Below are positions 13,049 to 26,389 of a DNA stretch of 64,000 nucleotides, piece after piece. Positions within the stretch are counted from its first letter, which is position 1, and each line of letters opens with the position of its first letter. The position numbers were made by a program, and so were the translations under genes. This DNA comes from Brugia malayi (lineage: Eukaryota; Nematoda; Chromadorea; Rhabditida; Onchocercidae): contig NW_025062478.1 of NCBI RefSeq assembly GCF_000002995.4, forward strand, positions 2,580,001-2,644,000. Reading direction: 5' to 3'. Below the pieces are notes generated by a model. That model was not told where the DNA came from. It searched no databases and saw nothing but the letters and a program-made list of their open reading frames with translations.

Positions 13049-15014
13049 TCAATGACATTTACATGTAACCAAATCTTCATCAATCATATAATTTCGTACC
13101 ATAAATGAAAATTCATCATAATCGAGAACACCGTCACCGTCAACATCTGCTTCTGCGAATATTTCATCGATTACTGCTTTATCATGAATATCACCTAACT
13201 CACTGAGAATATATTGGAAATCTTTTTTTGATACCACACCACCTTCACCCTGAAATAATTAAAATATATGAGTTGTCAAGAAATTTTAGCAAAAATAAAA
13301 TTCAATTAAAAGTACATCCCAGCTAATAAATGAATTTATACTTTAAAATATGGTATATTTTTGCATTAATGTTTGCTTATTTCTTAACAAATTTTTAAAA
13401 AAAAAAAAAAAAAATGAAATTATTGATGGAAAAAATAACGAAATTACTAATGGAAATTTGATTAGTAAGAGAGGTAAATATGATATAAATCAAAAAATTT
13501 TATTTAAATTATCTATTAAGTTAAGCATTTATTTTGTTTATTTATTTCTAGCATATATAATCCTAACATTTTAATTTTCCATTTTTCAATCATTTTTTTT
13601 TTTCATTTACTTACTCTATCAAAAACAGCAAAACATTCTCGTGTCACATCATTCCAACTATTTTGTTTGTCACTCAATCGTTTCATCACATCACAAAATT
13701 CATGAAAATCAATTTCATGATTACCCATCTATAAAATAATTAATTAGAATTGTAAATAATCAAGAAATTATTGTAGTTAATTTCAAAGAATTTTTTGATT
13801 TGATAATTGTAAAAGATATAAACTACAGGTTGAAGTTTTTATTTGAACAGGTGTATCATACCTGATCAACTTCCTCAATTATTTGTTCAAGCTCATTCTT
13901 CTGTGGTTCCAAACCTAAATTTCTCATCGCACTTTCTAATTCATCTATACCAATTGCGCCACTGCCATCTGCAATTACCATTTCATAATGCTTTATTTGC
14001 GCTTAATGTTAACTTTTATCATAATATCTTCCAGAATTACATCCAATCATTCAATAAAAAACTATAAAATCCTTTCAAAATTTCACATATGTTTTAATTT
14101 TTTTTTTAAATTTCAATTATATCTCTTAATTTTAAATTTTAAAACATTTAATAATTTATAGCTTTTGAATAAGTAAACCGGTATCAAAGACATTGAACAC
14201 TTGACGATATTCTTCTAACTCTTCCTGTGAATATCCAGCAAGTTTTGCTTTCAATAACGGAGCATTTGTACCAGGATTTTGACGTTGATTAAAATCATGA
14301 TGAAATTTATGCTGTAATTTAATTCTTAAAAAATTTTGCATCTTTTTTTAATTTTGAATTTTTAAAATTTTCCTATGCTAATAAAGGCTTGGAAAATGTA
14401 TTAAATTGATGATTTTAATTTCAATTTCTAAGTATTAAATGCTTTTTAATCTGATTTTGCAATATTTTTATAAAATTATAAATATTTGTTAATTACTCCA
14501 TCAATATATTTCATAGCAATATCTGATGATTAATTTATAGTAATTTAAAAGAAAAAAATATTTTGATGAAATAAAATGGTAACGTTTCATTTTCCTAAAG
14601 TTTTGTCATCAAACTGCTCTATTCGAAAAATTTTTCGATTTCACAGTCTAAATGTATTAATTTTTGATTGATTATAATTTCATACCAATGCATTAATTAA
14701 TTAATCAACCAATTAATTATTTAATTAATAATTAAGTTGGATATTGAAATCGTGCTGAATTACTTAAATTCAAAATACCTTTGATGCCTTTGAAAATTGT
14801 AGAAAATAAAATATCTTAACTAATTCGAGTATTGGAATCATATTAAATTCCTTAAATTCAAAATACCATTGAAAATTCTCGAAAAGAAAATAGAATATAA
14901 TACCTTGATAGCACCAGCAATTATTGATGCCCGACTGCTTGGCGGATTTGATAAAAAAGATTTCTGTCGACTCGAGAATCTCTTATTGCTATTACATGGT
15001 GTTACACTTGTCAT
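13049..15014 (-). CDS. Calmodulin-like four-EF-hand protein
   Basis: Five exons join in phase: 14904-15014, about 14179-14311, 13862-13968, 13615-13728, 13049-13249 (about 221 residues). The second exon may instead reach 14341, but the acceptor at 14312-14314 (AATTACAG) is better. After a basic, Ser-rich N-terminal part of about 65 residues come four EF hands. Hand 1 (FDTDGSGAIGIDELE) and hand 4 (ADVDGDGVLDYDEF) have all expected calcium ligands. Hand 2 (VDQMGNHEIDFHEF) lacks the acidic residue at loop position 3. Hand 3 (FDRGEGGVVSKKDF) lacks ligands at positions 3 and 5 and has Asp, not Glu, at 12. Calmodulin and troponin C are the nearest families; the long N-terminus and C-terminal CKCH are unlike calmodulin. 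A calcium sensor role is inferred. Confidence 0.85.
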
Positions 15015-15034
15015 AGCTTTCTGACTTTTTTCTC

Positions 15035-15042
15035 CTAAACAA
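15035..15042 (-). promoter_or_regulatory. Probable spliced-leader acceptor of the EF-hand gene
   Basis: TTGTTTAG on the minus strand lies 20 bases before the ATG at 15014. No upstream in-frame exon was found, so it is more likely a trans-splice than a cis-splice site. Confidence 0.45.
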
Positions 15043-15424
15043 TTTTCAGGTAACAAATAATTTCACATAATTATTATTAATTTTACACTACATTTATTCA
15101 TTTTCAGATTAGCAAATAGAAAAGAAAAAGCAAAAAGTAAAAAGTAAAAAATGGAAGTAAATTTGGCATTTGAAATTGAAAATAATTGTGGTAGAAGTAA
15201 TAATGAAATATGTAAAGAAAAAAAAAAAAAGGCAAATTACAATTTATGATGGCAAATTCAATTCAAATAGTTATGCGTTATGCTTAGCAATAAGAGAGAA
15301 AAGAATGACAGAGAAAAAGCTTAAAATATCAATAATTGAGGAAGAAAAGTTTTTGACAAACAATGTCAACACAATATCGCTACACAATTTAATCTTTTAT
15401 AATAGTTTTTAAACGCCTTTGGAC

Positions 15425-15546
<122 letters not shown>

Positions 15547-15685
15547 TAATAATGAAATATCGATAACAAGTAATAACTGTTGAGAATAAAATGAAAAATT
15601 AATATATAATTTAATTTGTACTCTTTTCGACATGAATTTGTTAATATATGCATAAGATTAGCAGACAATGCTAATCGTAGCACCT

Positions 15686-15733
15686 TCTCTCCCTCTCTCT
15701 CTCTCTTCCCCTCTCCCTCTCTCTCTTTATACC
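15686..15733. repeat. CT-rich simple repeat
   Basis: An imperfect CTCTCT/CCCTCT tract upstream of the EF-hand gene. Confidence 0.8.
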
Positions 15734-18700
15734 ACACTTCTCCCTGTCCCTTCAAATTTCTAGGAATCAATAATTTTCTTTTCAAGTTCCATAATAAAAT
15801 ATTTTTATAGTCTTTTTTCAACTTTCATTGTTACTTATATTATTGTTGTTGACCATGAATGTAATAATTAATTAATTAATTGTTAATATTACTGAAATAT
15901 TTTTTCAAACAATGAATTAAAATTATTAAAAATAAACAATGTTATATTTAATTTAAAAGATTTGTTTTTAATAAGTTAATTAGACTGAAATTATTATAAG
16001 AATGATTGCAAATATTTCTGATATATAAATATACAAATAATTATTTAACCAATTAATTAATAATTATATAAATGATAATAATAGCAATAATATATAATAA
16101 ATTGTAATAATAATATTTTTCAAATTCGAATAATAGCAAAAATTATTTCTGCTTCATTATTTTTCGTTACATGCAGTATTTTTAGAGTTATTAAATATAA
16201 TATTTATCCGAAATGCAAGATTTTTTCACTTTTTTTCTTTTTTTGAACTTTTTTTATCAAAAAACAAAAATTTCCTATTAATAATTGAAACCATTAATGA
16301 GCATTAATTAAGAATAAAATATAAATAAAATTTCTAATTGCTAATAATTATTACAAATTAATTCTTTATAACATTTATATGTTTAATCCTTAATCATTTC
16401 CATATGAAATTTTTTAACAAAATTTTTATGAAAAATTTATTACTATTAAAACAAAAGGAAAAAAAGTAGAAACTCTCGAAGTAAAATTTTTCTTGAGACT
16501 GAAATGGATGGTGAAAAAATATTTTGTCGTAACTGAGCTCCCCATAACTACCTGCAGGCTAAATCCAAGCTTACATACCCTACTGGCGGGTAAATAATCC
16601 AGTGCTTGGCGAATTCTACTTTAGCAAATGATAGATAATATCGATATTGAGAGAATTAAAAAAGTAATGTCGCCATGAATGCTTGACAACAAAAATTTCG
16701 TAGAAAGTTTCTAGCAAGAGGGAAAGTTACCCAATTATTTAGGTTAGTTTATTTTGGCAGATGAGTTGCTTTAATTTCAAATTTTCATAATTTTTAACTT
16801 TCAATTGAACAATAGTACTAATTAAATATATAGTTAGAAATAAAAAATAAATGTATGACTAAAAAATGCAATTAAAAAACAAATATAAAAAAAATAAATA
16901 ATTTGAATAAGAAAATAAATAAAATATGAGAAATTTTTGTAAAACAAATATGCATTTTTTTTTTTTTTAATTTTACTTTATTTTCAAATCAATAACAATA
17001 TAAGAATATATTAAAAGCCAAACCTTAATAAAAAACATTTTTTATATTAAAATATTAATCCTTCAGAAATAATTTTAGTCTCTCGGTAAAAAAGATGAAA
17101 AATAAAAAATGAAAAATAAAAAATAGGCTGAAAGAAATCAATAAAAGGAAACAAAAAATATAAAGTAATTATACTTTATATTACTATGTGCAATAATATT
17201 ATGAAAAATAAACACAAATCTTGAGGAATTTATTAAGAATAATATACATGTTTATCAGATTTGCTGTTAAATTCATAATTAATAATTCATAAAATTAATT
17301 ATTTTTGAAAGATAAACAAAAAAGAAAAGAAAAGAAAAAACAAATTGAGATAAAAAATTAATCATTTTAAGTTAATTTCATATTCATAAATCAATCAATC
17401 ATTTAAAAAGTAACAACATTGAATAAATTGACAAAATTAATTAAGCTTACGTTAAAATTAGTTATATTTAATTATCATCATTATATAAGAGAAAATGATA
17501 AACAAAAATTGTCAATAATATTAAAAGTAACACATTCATCTATATTACCTGGGCAACCAAAATCTTTTACTTTAATTATAAAAAAGCTTTGTGTTAAATC
17601 AAATGAAAGATATCAGAATGTAATTAGATATATACTACTTTAGAAAATAAAAATCTTTGCTCGAAAAAATTTCTGAAAGATATTTTTAATATTTAACAAG
17701 TATTATTTTTAAATAATAATTTATCTGCTGTAAAAATTTAATCGAGCTATATGTATTAAAAGTAATCTTTCATAAATATTTCATAAACAATGAATTAATA
17801 CAATTTTTTTACTACATTATCATTATTCACTTATTTTTACTACGCACTGATTATTAATCTTATCAGCAAATGATAACAGTTAGACAATATTATAAGTTCG
17901 CTTATACAAAATAGCAATCGTTTGCAAACTATAATTAAAGAATAATTTATTTTCGAATTTATTTGAAAGATGTTGCAAAATGTTAAATTAGCTAGCATAT
18001 AGAATAAATTTAAACAAAGATAATTTTATTAGACCAGGAATGCTCTACTAATTTTTACTGTGAACTGTCTTTGAGTAGTTCAAAAAAAAAAAAAGAATGA
18101 AATTTTCTAGTTTAACTAGGAAGAGTGCATCAAAAATCGATAAACAATTATTTACACAACAATACTTACCTTATTTTTCAAATATTCTTATTTAGTAACA
18201 AAGAAGACAGACTTTTATTTGTAATTAATTGCATGTTTAGTGCAAACAATTTTTAGAATTTAAAAATTAAATGACTAATCCAAGCACTTATTCACTTTCA
18301 GCAAAATACTAACAAGTCTTTTCACATTTTTACACTTTCTAAAACAATATTTCATTCATTTTTACCATCTGAAGTTGACTATTTTAAATGAGTTCTTTTA
18401 TGAAGTGTTATTTACAAACAAATGTTGAAAATATAAAACAAACTTTTATCTTTCATTATAAATCATTTAATGACATTCTTCGCAATAACACTCCAACAAA
18501 ATCAGAATACTTTGAACAGTATGCAAAGGAAGCATTCCTTTTTCGGTATTAGTATATTACACCTTATTGATTCAGAACACTTCACAATACATCGTAACAT
18601 TTAAAATAGAAAACATAAATGCATAAACAAACAAAACGTTGTTAAAAAACTAAAAAACAAGGAACAAAGAACAGTAGAGAGTAGAGTTATGGAATACAGT

Positions 18701-18842
18701 GATTTATTCAACACAGATGAAAATTTTTTTTTTCATTACTTTTATATCATTTTAAGTCATAACAGGGAATAATAATTAACTGTAAGGTAAGCTAATCCGT
18801 AATTGTGTTAATTAATGAAAATTTTTATATATTTATATACAA
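15734..18842. other. AT-rich intergenic region, one GC-richer patch
   Basis: No supported gene. The only departure from the AT-rich background is about 16500-16740, which includes a short hairpin (TACCC TACTGGC GGGTA, near 16577-16593). I could not assign this patch to a known small RNA or to an exon. Confidence 0.5.
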
Positions 18843-21800
18843 TTATACAGAATGATCATGAATGGAAATTTCAAATGGTTCCTTTTCCTTAAACGCAAAA
18901 GGATAACTACGAAACGATGATGTGCGAGCCACAGATCCATGTCGTCTATTATAACTAAAATATAAATCGTTAATAATAAAACACAAAAAGATAATCAAAA
19001 TGATAGAAGAAATGAAAGAGAGAGAATAAGCAAATGCACAGTAAAAATTGAAATTGTTAAAAATGAAATTTTAAGATCATTTCAATATATTAGAGTGCAA
19101 TCAAAAGTTTTTTTAACTAACATGAATGAGGGTGAAGTTATTCTGATATCACAAAAACCATCGATTTGGCGCAAATCGTTCTCTATGGCTCTGATATCAC
19201 CATCAAAGGTATCGTGAAAAATATAACCATTATCTGTTTCAGTCCAGTTAACCAAATAATTCCATTTGGTTGAAATTAATAGTTTAGGTCGTTTCACATT
19301 TAGACTTTGAAAAGTTTCGATATTAACCTTAAAAATAACTGTATTATTTCCAGAACGATTTACGGTTATGGTTGAATATGTTACTCTCAACTATGCATAA
19401 AAAAATATTAGGAAAGTAGAGCTAATTTTGCATACTTCAAACTCTATTCTCCATCTCCATTGCAATTCGAACAGAATACCTCTTGTTATGAACAATACAC
19501 CTAAGAATCCTATTCATTTTTTGATAATACCTGATTTCCATGAAGTTTGAGAAAGAATAAATTTGGCAAATCATCATCGTCCAGATTATTCCAGTCTTCA
19601 TTTTTATAGCAATCCCCAAGTCTACTTAAATTCAAATGAACTAAATGCCTGAAATAAATGAACTTTTTATCCTATTACAATAAATACAGCTATACAAGCA
19701 TTTCATGTCACATTTCCTTCGAAATGATTAGCACTAATCTAATCATCTCAGACTGCTCATTCGCTCTGATAAGAGTGACCTTTGAGAAATATCTTTTCTA
19801 GCTATGAGAAAAAAAAAATTTAGTATATCAAAGTGACATACTGTGAAGTATGAACTGAACCTCACTCCCTAATTAGTTCTAGCAAAAGAGTGTAAAAATT
19901 AAGCTTATCTAAAAATATGTAAAAAGGATAAAATTTTCGGAAGCAAATGAACAGTTAAGATATGATATTGAAATATAGAGTAAAACAAAGTTTATTCACT
20001 TGAAATGACTAATAATAAATGGTACAGCTGCATCGTCCATATATTTATTGTATGGCAAACCAAGTGATCTCAATTCTGGGCAACTACAATAATTAATATT
20101 TAATTCAATTCTGGGCAACTACAATAATATTTATTTTCTAGCAATATATTTTGTCTCTAACAAATAAATTAACTCAAAAATGCTTTCAATTGACTCAACT
20201 TATAGCTTCCTTCACTCATTGCAATCCAAAATTTGTCTTAACTGAACGACAGTAATAATCAGCATACTTCCGGTTAATAGTTTCTAAAAGATTAGTTCTG
20301 CAGGCATGGAAATCGGCAAGTTCTAAATGTTTGAGTTTATACGGGAATGATTTTTCGGGATGTTTGCATGGTAAAGTAAATAAAGCAATCATCCCATCGT
20401 TGGTAAGATCACAATCTTCGCCGCCACAATTTATCCGTAGTTCTTCCAAATTGTATAAATTCTGCAACATCAAAAGATTAACAAAAGTTAATGAATTCTG
20501 AAACAGAAGAGCTTCCATGCTAAAACAATCGGTTACATCGCTACAAAAGAAGCATAATGAATTACTTAAATCTCCAAGTTTCAAAAATTTGATTAAAATT
20601 ATTAAAAATTATTTCACCATTCTCCTAAAACGTTCAAATTAACACTATTTTCATATAATGAGAAGGTTTTAAATCACGTTTTTCATAAATAATCGCTGTT
20701 TACCTTTAGAGGAGCGATGAATTCATCAGGGACATAAATACAAATACCCAATGAGAATACTTTCAAATTATGCAAGTCAGCAATATATTGAAAGTCCTCA
20801 TTTTCAATGTAATATCCGAGATGAAGTTCAGTAAGTGTAGATTTCCATGAAGAAGTTCCGATCCCGACAAAACTGAAAACCAGTAGTACACTGAGAATAC
20901 ATTAGTAATGTTAATGAGCATAAGTAACAGCTAAAAAGATTTTAATAAAGCTAGCAAATTAGAGAAACAGTTTCAAAATAAAGTCATAAAACTGTTTTTA
21001 AAGGTCAACAACAGCCAATAAACCCTATTTAGGATAACACAGGAAGAAAAAAAGATTTACTTCAATTTAATTGCTCCATTATTAACACGCAATAAGTTTA
21101 ATGGACGTTTGCAAGCCCATAACTTTTCATCGGCTTTCACGCAGTACTGACTTACATCACCCATGAAGAAATTCCGCATTTTCGGGAAAATGTTCTCATT
21201 TTTAAATAACATTTCCAGCACTTCATTCCATTCCTCCTCACATTCATCATCATAAGCGGAACACTAAAAAATAACACTTAGAACATTACAACGGTTAAAA
21301 TTAACTCTAACAAATACTATTCAAAATTATGGGAAGATATTGAGAATAATTAAATGTTTAATAAATTATACTCGCTCCACTGCATCCATATGTAATATTT
21401 CAACATTGGGGAAGCAATATGATAATTTTTTCAACAGTGAAATATTCATTTCTGCAAGAAAAAAAAATCATTCCTTAGATACTTAGAAAAGCTTTTGAAT
21501 TCCAAAAAAATAAACTCTAACTCAAATCCGTAATTTATATCATTTTCTCTTTGCATCTGAACTTTTATGTCAAGTAAGGTGATTTTAATTTCTACCCTTA
21601 AAAGAGCCAATATCGAGATGGATTACATTAGGAAAACAAATTTCGAATAATGCGTACACTTCGGCGGATGGCAATGGTACAGAACAATCAATACACAATT
21701 TCCGAAGATAATGCGAAGTCTGAAAACATATAAAAAACGAATATAACATACTAACTCATTAATTAGCAAAAATAAAGGGAAACAGAAGGAAACGAAAATA

Positions 21801-22680
21801 AATCAAGGTGATAAGACTGTCCTCAGAGTTTGATTAATTACGGTCAATAAACTACAAATACTTTCTTCACTGATTATCATACATCATTTGACATAAATTC
21901 ATTCGCCAAAACTTACCCTATGGAAAAACTTTTTCACACTGCCATATTTCAACGAAATATCGTTAACTAATACCCGAACTTCGGTGAAAAAAGCAGAATG
22001 ATTCGCCAAATAATTCCAACGGTGACAAACCAAAGAGAAACAGTGGATCAAATCAATCGGATGACAATAAGCAAATATTGTCAATAATATATCATTCGAC
22101 AAGTCATTAATTGTTACCTTAATAAATTACTTACAATTGAAAAACTTTTCACTGGAATCGTTTGCAATGGATCGTAATAATGAAAACTTCCAAATATTCA
22201 CCGCCGCGCTATCTGAATCAGCTGTAAATTGATTGATATCCACTTCACTTCCGGTCGAAGCCTGGAAATTTTCTATTTCATATTTTATTAAAGAGAGAAA
22301 CAAAAAGAAAGCAGAAATTCGTTACACTGATAAGTAAAATGGATCACTTGGGACTTCAGATTGGTAGTCTTGTGTCGCGTAGATGAGTAAGAGGAACGAC
22401 CAAGTTGTATCAACGGATAATATGTTTGCATCCGATGAGCACGAGTCCTAAAATTGACTGAGAACCCAATAAAACTGTCTTGTAGAGTCTAATATTCGAT
22501 GAGAGTGGATTTTATGGCAGATCTGGGATAACAATCTTAAAACTTCTTAAAACTCTTTCCAACACTTTTAATATAACACAAGAAAACTTACGCCTCAAAA
22601 AACTTATATCTTTTGTCTATCGTATCATATTTGCGCGACACAGGGCGATATCGTCCAGGCGATTCTGTTATCGCATCCAT
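18843..22680 (-). CDS. F-box/leucine-rich-repeat protein
   Basis: Minus-strand gene of about 13 exons and 600 residues: 22592-22680, about 22348-22447, about 22202-22261, 21917-22117, 21596-21719, 21372-21451, 21061-21263, 20704-20872, 20268-20461, 20000-20083, 19531-19648, 19122-19390, 18843-18954. All junctions from exon 4 on are in phase. Exon 4 holds a clear F-box (LSNDILLTIFAYC, LVCHRWNYLA). Later exons hold LRR-like segments: LRKLCIDCSVPLPSA, LTELHLGYYI, LYNLEELRINC, CPELRSLGLPY, LVHLNLSRLG. By family knowledge the F-box would bind Skp1 and the LRRs a substrate in an SCF ubiquitin ligase; the substrate is unknown. Exons 2-3 are uncertain because of a TAA just before the F-box exon. The start (MDAITESPGRYRPVSRKYD) lies one base after TTATTTTAG, a likely trans-splice acceptor. 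Confidence 0.78.
20071..20128 (-). repeat. 35-bp tandem duplication covering a 3' splice site
   Basis: CAATTCTGGGCAACTACAAT occurs at 20071 and again at 20106. On the minus strand both copies give ATTGTAG followed by the start of an LRR exon. Only the inner copy (exon from 20083) keeps the frame; use of the outer one runs into TAA within a few codons. Confidence 0.9.
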
Positions 22681-22681
22681 T

Positions 22682-22691
22682 CTAAAATAAT
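22682..22691 (-). promoter_or_regulatory. Probable spliced-leader acceptor of the F-box gene
   Basis: TTATTTTAG ends one base before the ATG at 22680 on the minus strand. No upstream exon is visible. It supports the chosen start. Confidence 0.45.
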
Positions 22692-22699
22692 TATTGTCT

Positions 22700-24000
22700 A
22701 AAGCAAGCAGAAATTGATTCATTAAGAAATTTTCATTGCAATTCCAAATCTCAAAAGCAAAACACTGTCATTTTGCGCTCAAAATTGAGCAATTATATTT
22801 CAATCAAATAAAAAATCAATAAAAAGCAAATAAATCAAAAATTTAAATACGTCCGAGCAGCGCGAATTCATCATAATGTGTGAATGACAGAAATGACACA
22901 TTTGATGTCCGCATGTGATCACAGTGACTCATCAAAGGTGCACAAAGGTGAAGCAGTAAATAATTTTTGAAATTCAAAAACGAAATTAATAAAAGGAATA
23001 AAATGAGGAAAGGAAATTAAAAATGGAATGAATTTGTGGGAGAAAATGGTTTATAAATAAAAAAGAAAAAAAAAAAAACAAATCAAAGATGCAAAGAAAT
23101 AAAATTAGCCACAAACACTCCTTAACATTACATACACATATATAACACAAATGAATTGTTGAATAACAAATCTTACAAAAAAAAGTAATGAAATCATGAA
23201 ATCATCAATGAATGGTAAAACTATAATTAATAATAGCTGAAAGGAATTATTTATAACAGTTGATGGATTATTTATTTTAAAAATATTTCAAATATTAAAT
23301 CTTTCATCCATTCATACATCAACAAATTTGCACTCAGAAAATAACAAAATTTTCACTATGACATAACTTTTATGAATTATTGATGGTCATAATTTATAGC
23401 ATATTAATTCTGAAAGGAAGCAACAAAAAGACATTAACTGTCAGTTTGTAAGTTTATTGATTAATTGTTGTAAAATGATTTATTGATTAATCATTGTAAA
23501 TTTATTTATTGACTAATCATTGGAAGATAAAACTAATTATGATCATTACAAGAACTGCTAACATATAAAACATACAAAAGCAATAAAATATTAAAATTAT
23601 TTTAATGAAAATAGTATGAATGCAAATTTCACGTAATGTTCACGTATAGTAGCTCACGTAATGTCACAAATTATGAGATGGAAACATACTTTAGTGTAAC
23701 TTTATCATATCATTCAGCATTTGTAAATGCTATAGTCAAATAGTCAAAATTGAAAAACTTCCGAGAAAATTCTTTTCCTTTTTTGCTGTTACAAAATTTG
23801 ATCGTAATTTATTTGAAATTAAAAATCAAATCATTTTAAAATTTATTACTAACTTCATTTTGAACATGTAACTTTCATTAAAACATATTGCTACAATCTA
23901 ATTTTCCTTTCATATATCGTTAATTTTTTTCTAATGGCCACAAAGGCTGATAAAATTGTTTCTACCTCTTTAGTTCTTTTTTTAATGAAATCTCAAATTT
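22700..24000. other. Intergenic region upstream of the F-box gene
   Basis: No gene seen. About 22850-22960 is less AT-rich than its surroundings and lies just upstream of the F-box gene, so it may be promoter DNA. This is position-based inference only. Confidence 0.4.
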
Positions 24001-24239
24001 GATTAATTAAAATTTTTATTCTAATAAAATGGTTGACACAACAATGAATTAGCAATAAGATATTCCAGTGATTGTATCAGTAACAACAAGGAAAAGCGCA
24101 AATTGTATCAGATATTCCAAGTCGATAATCAATCTAGCTCAAAGGATTTTATAAAATGAATTTCATGGATGGCACTGTACAGCTACCAAAAAAAACCAGA
24201 AAATCGATATATCCCAGTTGTAACAAATATAGTTGACAA

Positions 24240-24630
24240 ATGTATGGGATTAATAATTATGGTGAAAAGCAGGAATGGATGCCTTCAATAATAAAAACTG
24301 ATAAAATCATTAATGTTCAAAAATCTCGAAATGAAAGTAAAACTATAAAATGTGCAAAAAAGTTACACAATACAATGAGTCATTCAAAGTAATCATCGAT
24401 TTTAATTACTACAAAAGTACAATAATTCCACCTGTCAATTCTTTATATTAATTATGAGTTTATTTCCATATGAAATCATTTCTCTGCCTAATCCATTTTA
24501 TCTGTTCATCAAATTTTTACTTTTTAACTATATTTGTAGTTAATTAGAATTAAAATAACTGATAAAATCTTCACTGTCAAGTCATTTATTTTTGCCAACG
24601 AAAATTGCTTAAACTTTTTACACTTTTTCT
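24240..24630. repeat. Duplicated segment, inverted copy at about 30715-31080
   Basis: Sequence including a CTGCCTAATCCATTTTATCT stretch matches the reverse complement of 30715-31080 along most of its length. It is the left edge of the segmental duplication mosaic. Confidence 0.7.
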
Positions 24631-25390
24631 ATTTTAATTTTTAAATCTTTTTTTTTTTTTTGTAAAATTTTTTTGTTTGTGCAGTATTTCATCAAACAGC
24701 CTATGACATTATAGTGAAAGTAATATATGCAAGCAATTTTTTAAGAGAAATTTTAAAGAAATCTTTGCGACAGTAAATGACTTCCTATTAGCTAGCGATT
24801 GCTTAAGCTTTAATGATAAAGCGGAAAGAAATTAATGATAAGTTCATTTGAATGTGATAAAAACATAAATAAACCATTTGGTTTGCTCCAGTTTGTTTAA
24901 ATGAAAAATGATTGCAATTAATTTTTTTGATATGAATTTAATTTAATTCAATTTTTTTTAATTTTTTAACTTAATTTAAAAATAAAAAAATTTCGTGATG
25001 AAAAATTTTTGTTACAAATCCAACAAACAACCATTTCCTCATTATTTATAGTTTGCGTGAATTCCATTTTGCTTTTCGAATGTGATTCAAATTAGTTACC
25101 ATCAACTGAAAGTAACTTTTTGCACTGAAGAAAAGTAACTTTTTGAAAGTAACTTTTTTCACTGAAGAATAATAAGTTTCCGAGTCATTATTTGATGGGG
25201 ATTGATTTAAATTAATTAATTAATCAATGATAACGATGCATAACATTTGTTTACTTTTCATTGATTATTCTTTGCTAAATTATACTATCAGTTGTTGCTC
25301 ATAATTTACCAAATCTCACCTTTTTTTCTTTTAAATGAAAAAAAATTTAATTTTTGACAAGCAGAATTTTTTTTTTTTAATTCTTTTTTA

Positions 25391-25510
25391 GCAAAGCTAC
25401 GGAATACGACGAAAGTAAAAAGTCAGATGGAGATATGAGCAAAATTCAATCGCCGATGGAGTAAATTCTCTATTAATAGTGCATTCCGGAAAATATTTAT
25501 TAAATTAGAC
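25391..25510 (+). pseudogene. Degenerate copy of BAR-gene exon 1
   Basis: The stretch follows a TTTTTTAG acceptor as in the intact gene at 50651. It keeps the same order of words: a TACGACGAAAGTAAAAAGTC-like start, AAAATTCAATCG, ATGGAG, then GCATTCCGGAAAATATTTAT for the peptide AFRKLF. The ATG codon is followed directly by GAG TAA, and the middle of the exon is deleted, so it cannot code for a BAR domain. Confidence 0.7.
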
Positions 25511-25899
25511 CCTCAAGTTGCTATTATCAAAATTTCTATTATTATGCCACTGCTTGAATTACTATTATTATTTTTTTTTTTTTTTTTTTTTGTAACATCG
25601 AAAACGTAAAATAAAAATATTTCAGTAAATTGTGAGGTTTTGCACAAAAACCAATTCATACATATATAAAATTATGAAAAGAATGAAAAGCAGAAAAAGT
25701 AACAATAATAAATGAAATAGAAAGTAGAAAAACGGAATTTTTTTAAAATAGAACTTGAAGAAAAAAAAATAATTTTTAACTTTGCATAAAATAATTTTAT
25801 TTATTCTATTTATAGCAATGCTTCAATTATTCATTCTCTGATGTTATACGTACAAAATTCACATACATTTCATATTTTTGGCCAACTGTCAATGACAAG

Positions 25900-26340
25900 A
25901 AGCTGTGAATGAATTTTCAAGATGAAAATGGCAATCAGTAAAATAACGAAGTTTGAAAGAAAGATTAGGAGAATGAAGAGAATCATGATAACTCAGTGAA
26001 CTAATAGAAAGAAAAGTGTAAACTAGAGATTATTGCAATCGAAGAATTGATGACAAGACAGAGAGAAGTACTGAATGCTTTCAAAGGTTTATACTATAAC
26101 TAAAGATGAAAAAGTCGTAAGTTGGTCTTAGAAAAATAAAGATGTTGTCCCGTGTCAGCAAAACGATATAGCTTAACTCAAGAAAGGTTGAAACGACAGT
26201 GAAAATAAGTCTAACTGATTACGATGAATATTTGAATGATTTATTTCAAGATGAAGTTATTGAAAAGATGAAGAAAGAATCTGCATTAGACTGTGATAAG
26301 CCCATCAGAAAACCACCTGCGAGTTATATTTGATACTTTA
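25900..26340 (+). mobile_element. BEL/Pao-like gag relic
   Basis: Broken frames give gag-like peptides such as MAISKITKSERKIRRMKR, EELMTRQREVLNAFKG and LTDYDEYLNDLFQDEV, interrupted by many stops. Near-identical copies lie at 35880-36300 (same strand), partly at 31090-31330, and inverted at about 58270-58490. The assignment rests on resemblance to coiled N-terminal gag parts of Pao elements and is moderate. It is now part of the duplicated 3' flank of the Gln-rich genes. Confidence 0.45.
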
Positions 26341-26389
26341 GCAAAGACATACATTAATTATTGGTAGGAATAATATTACGTATAGAGAA

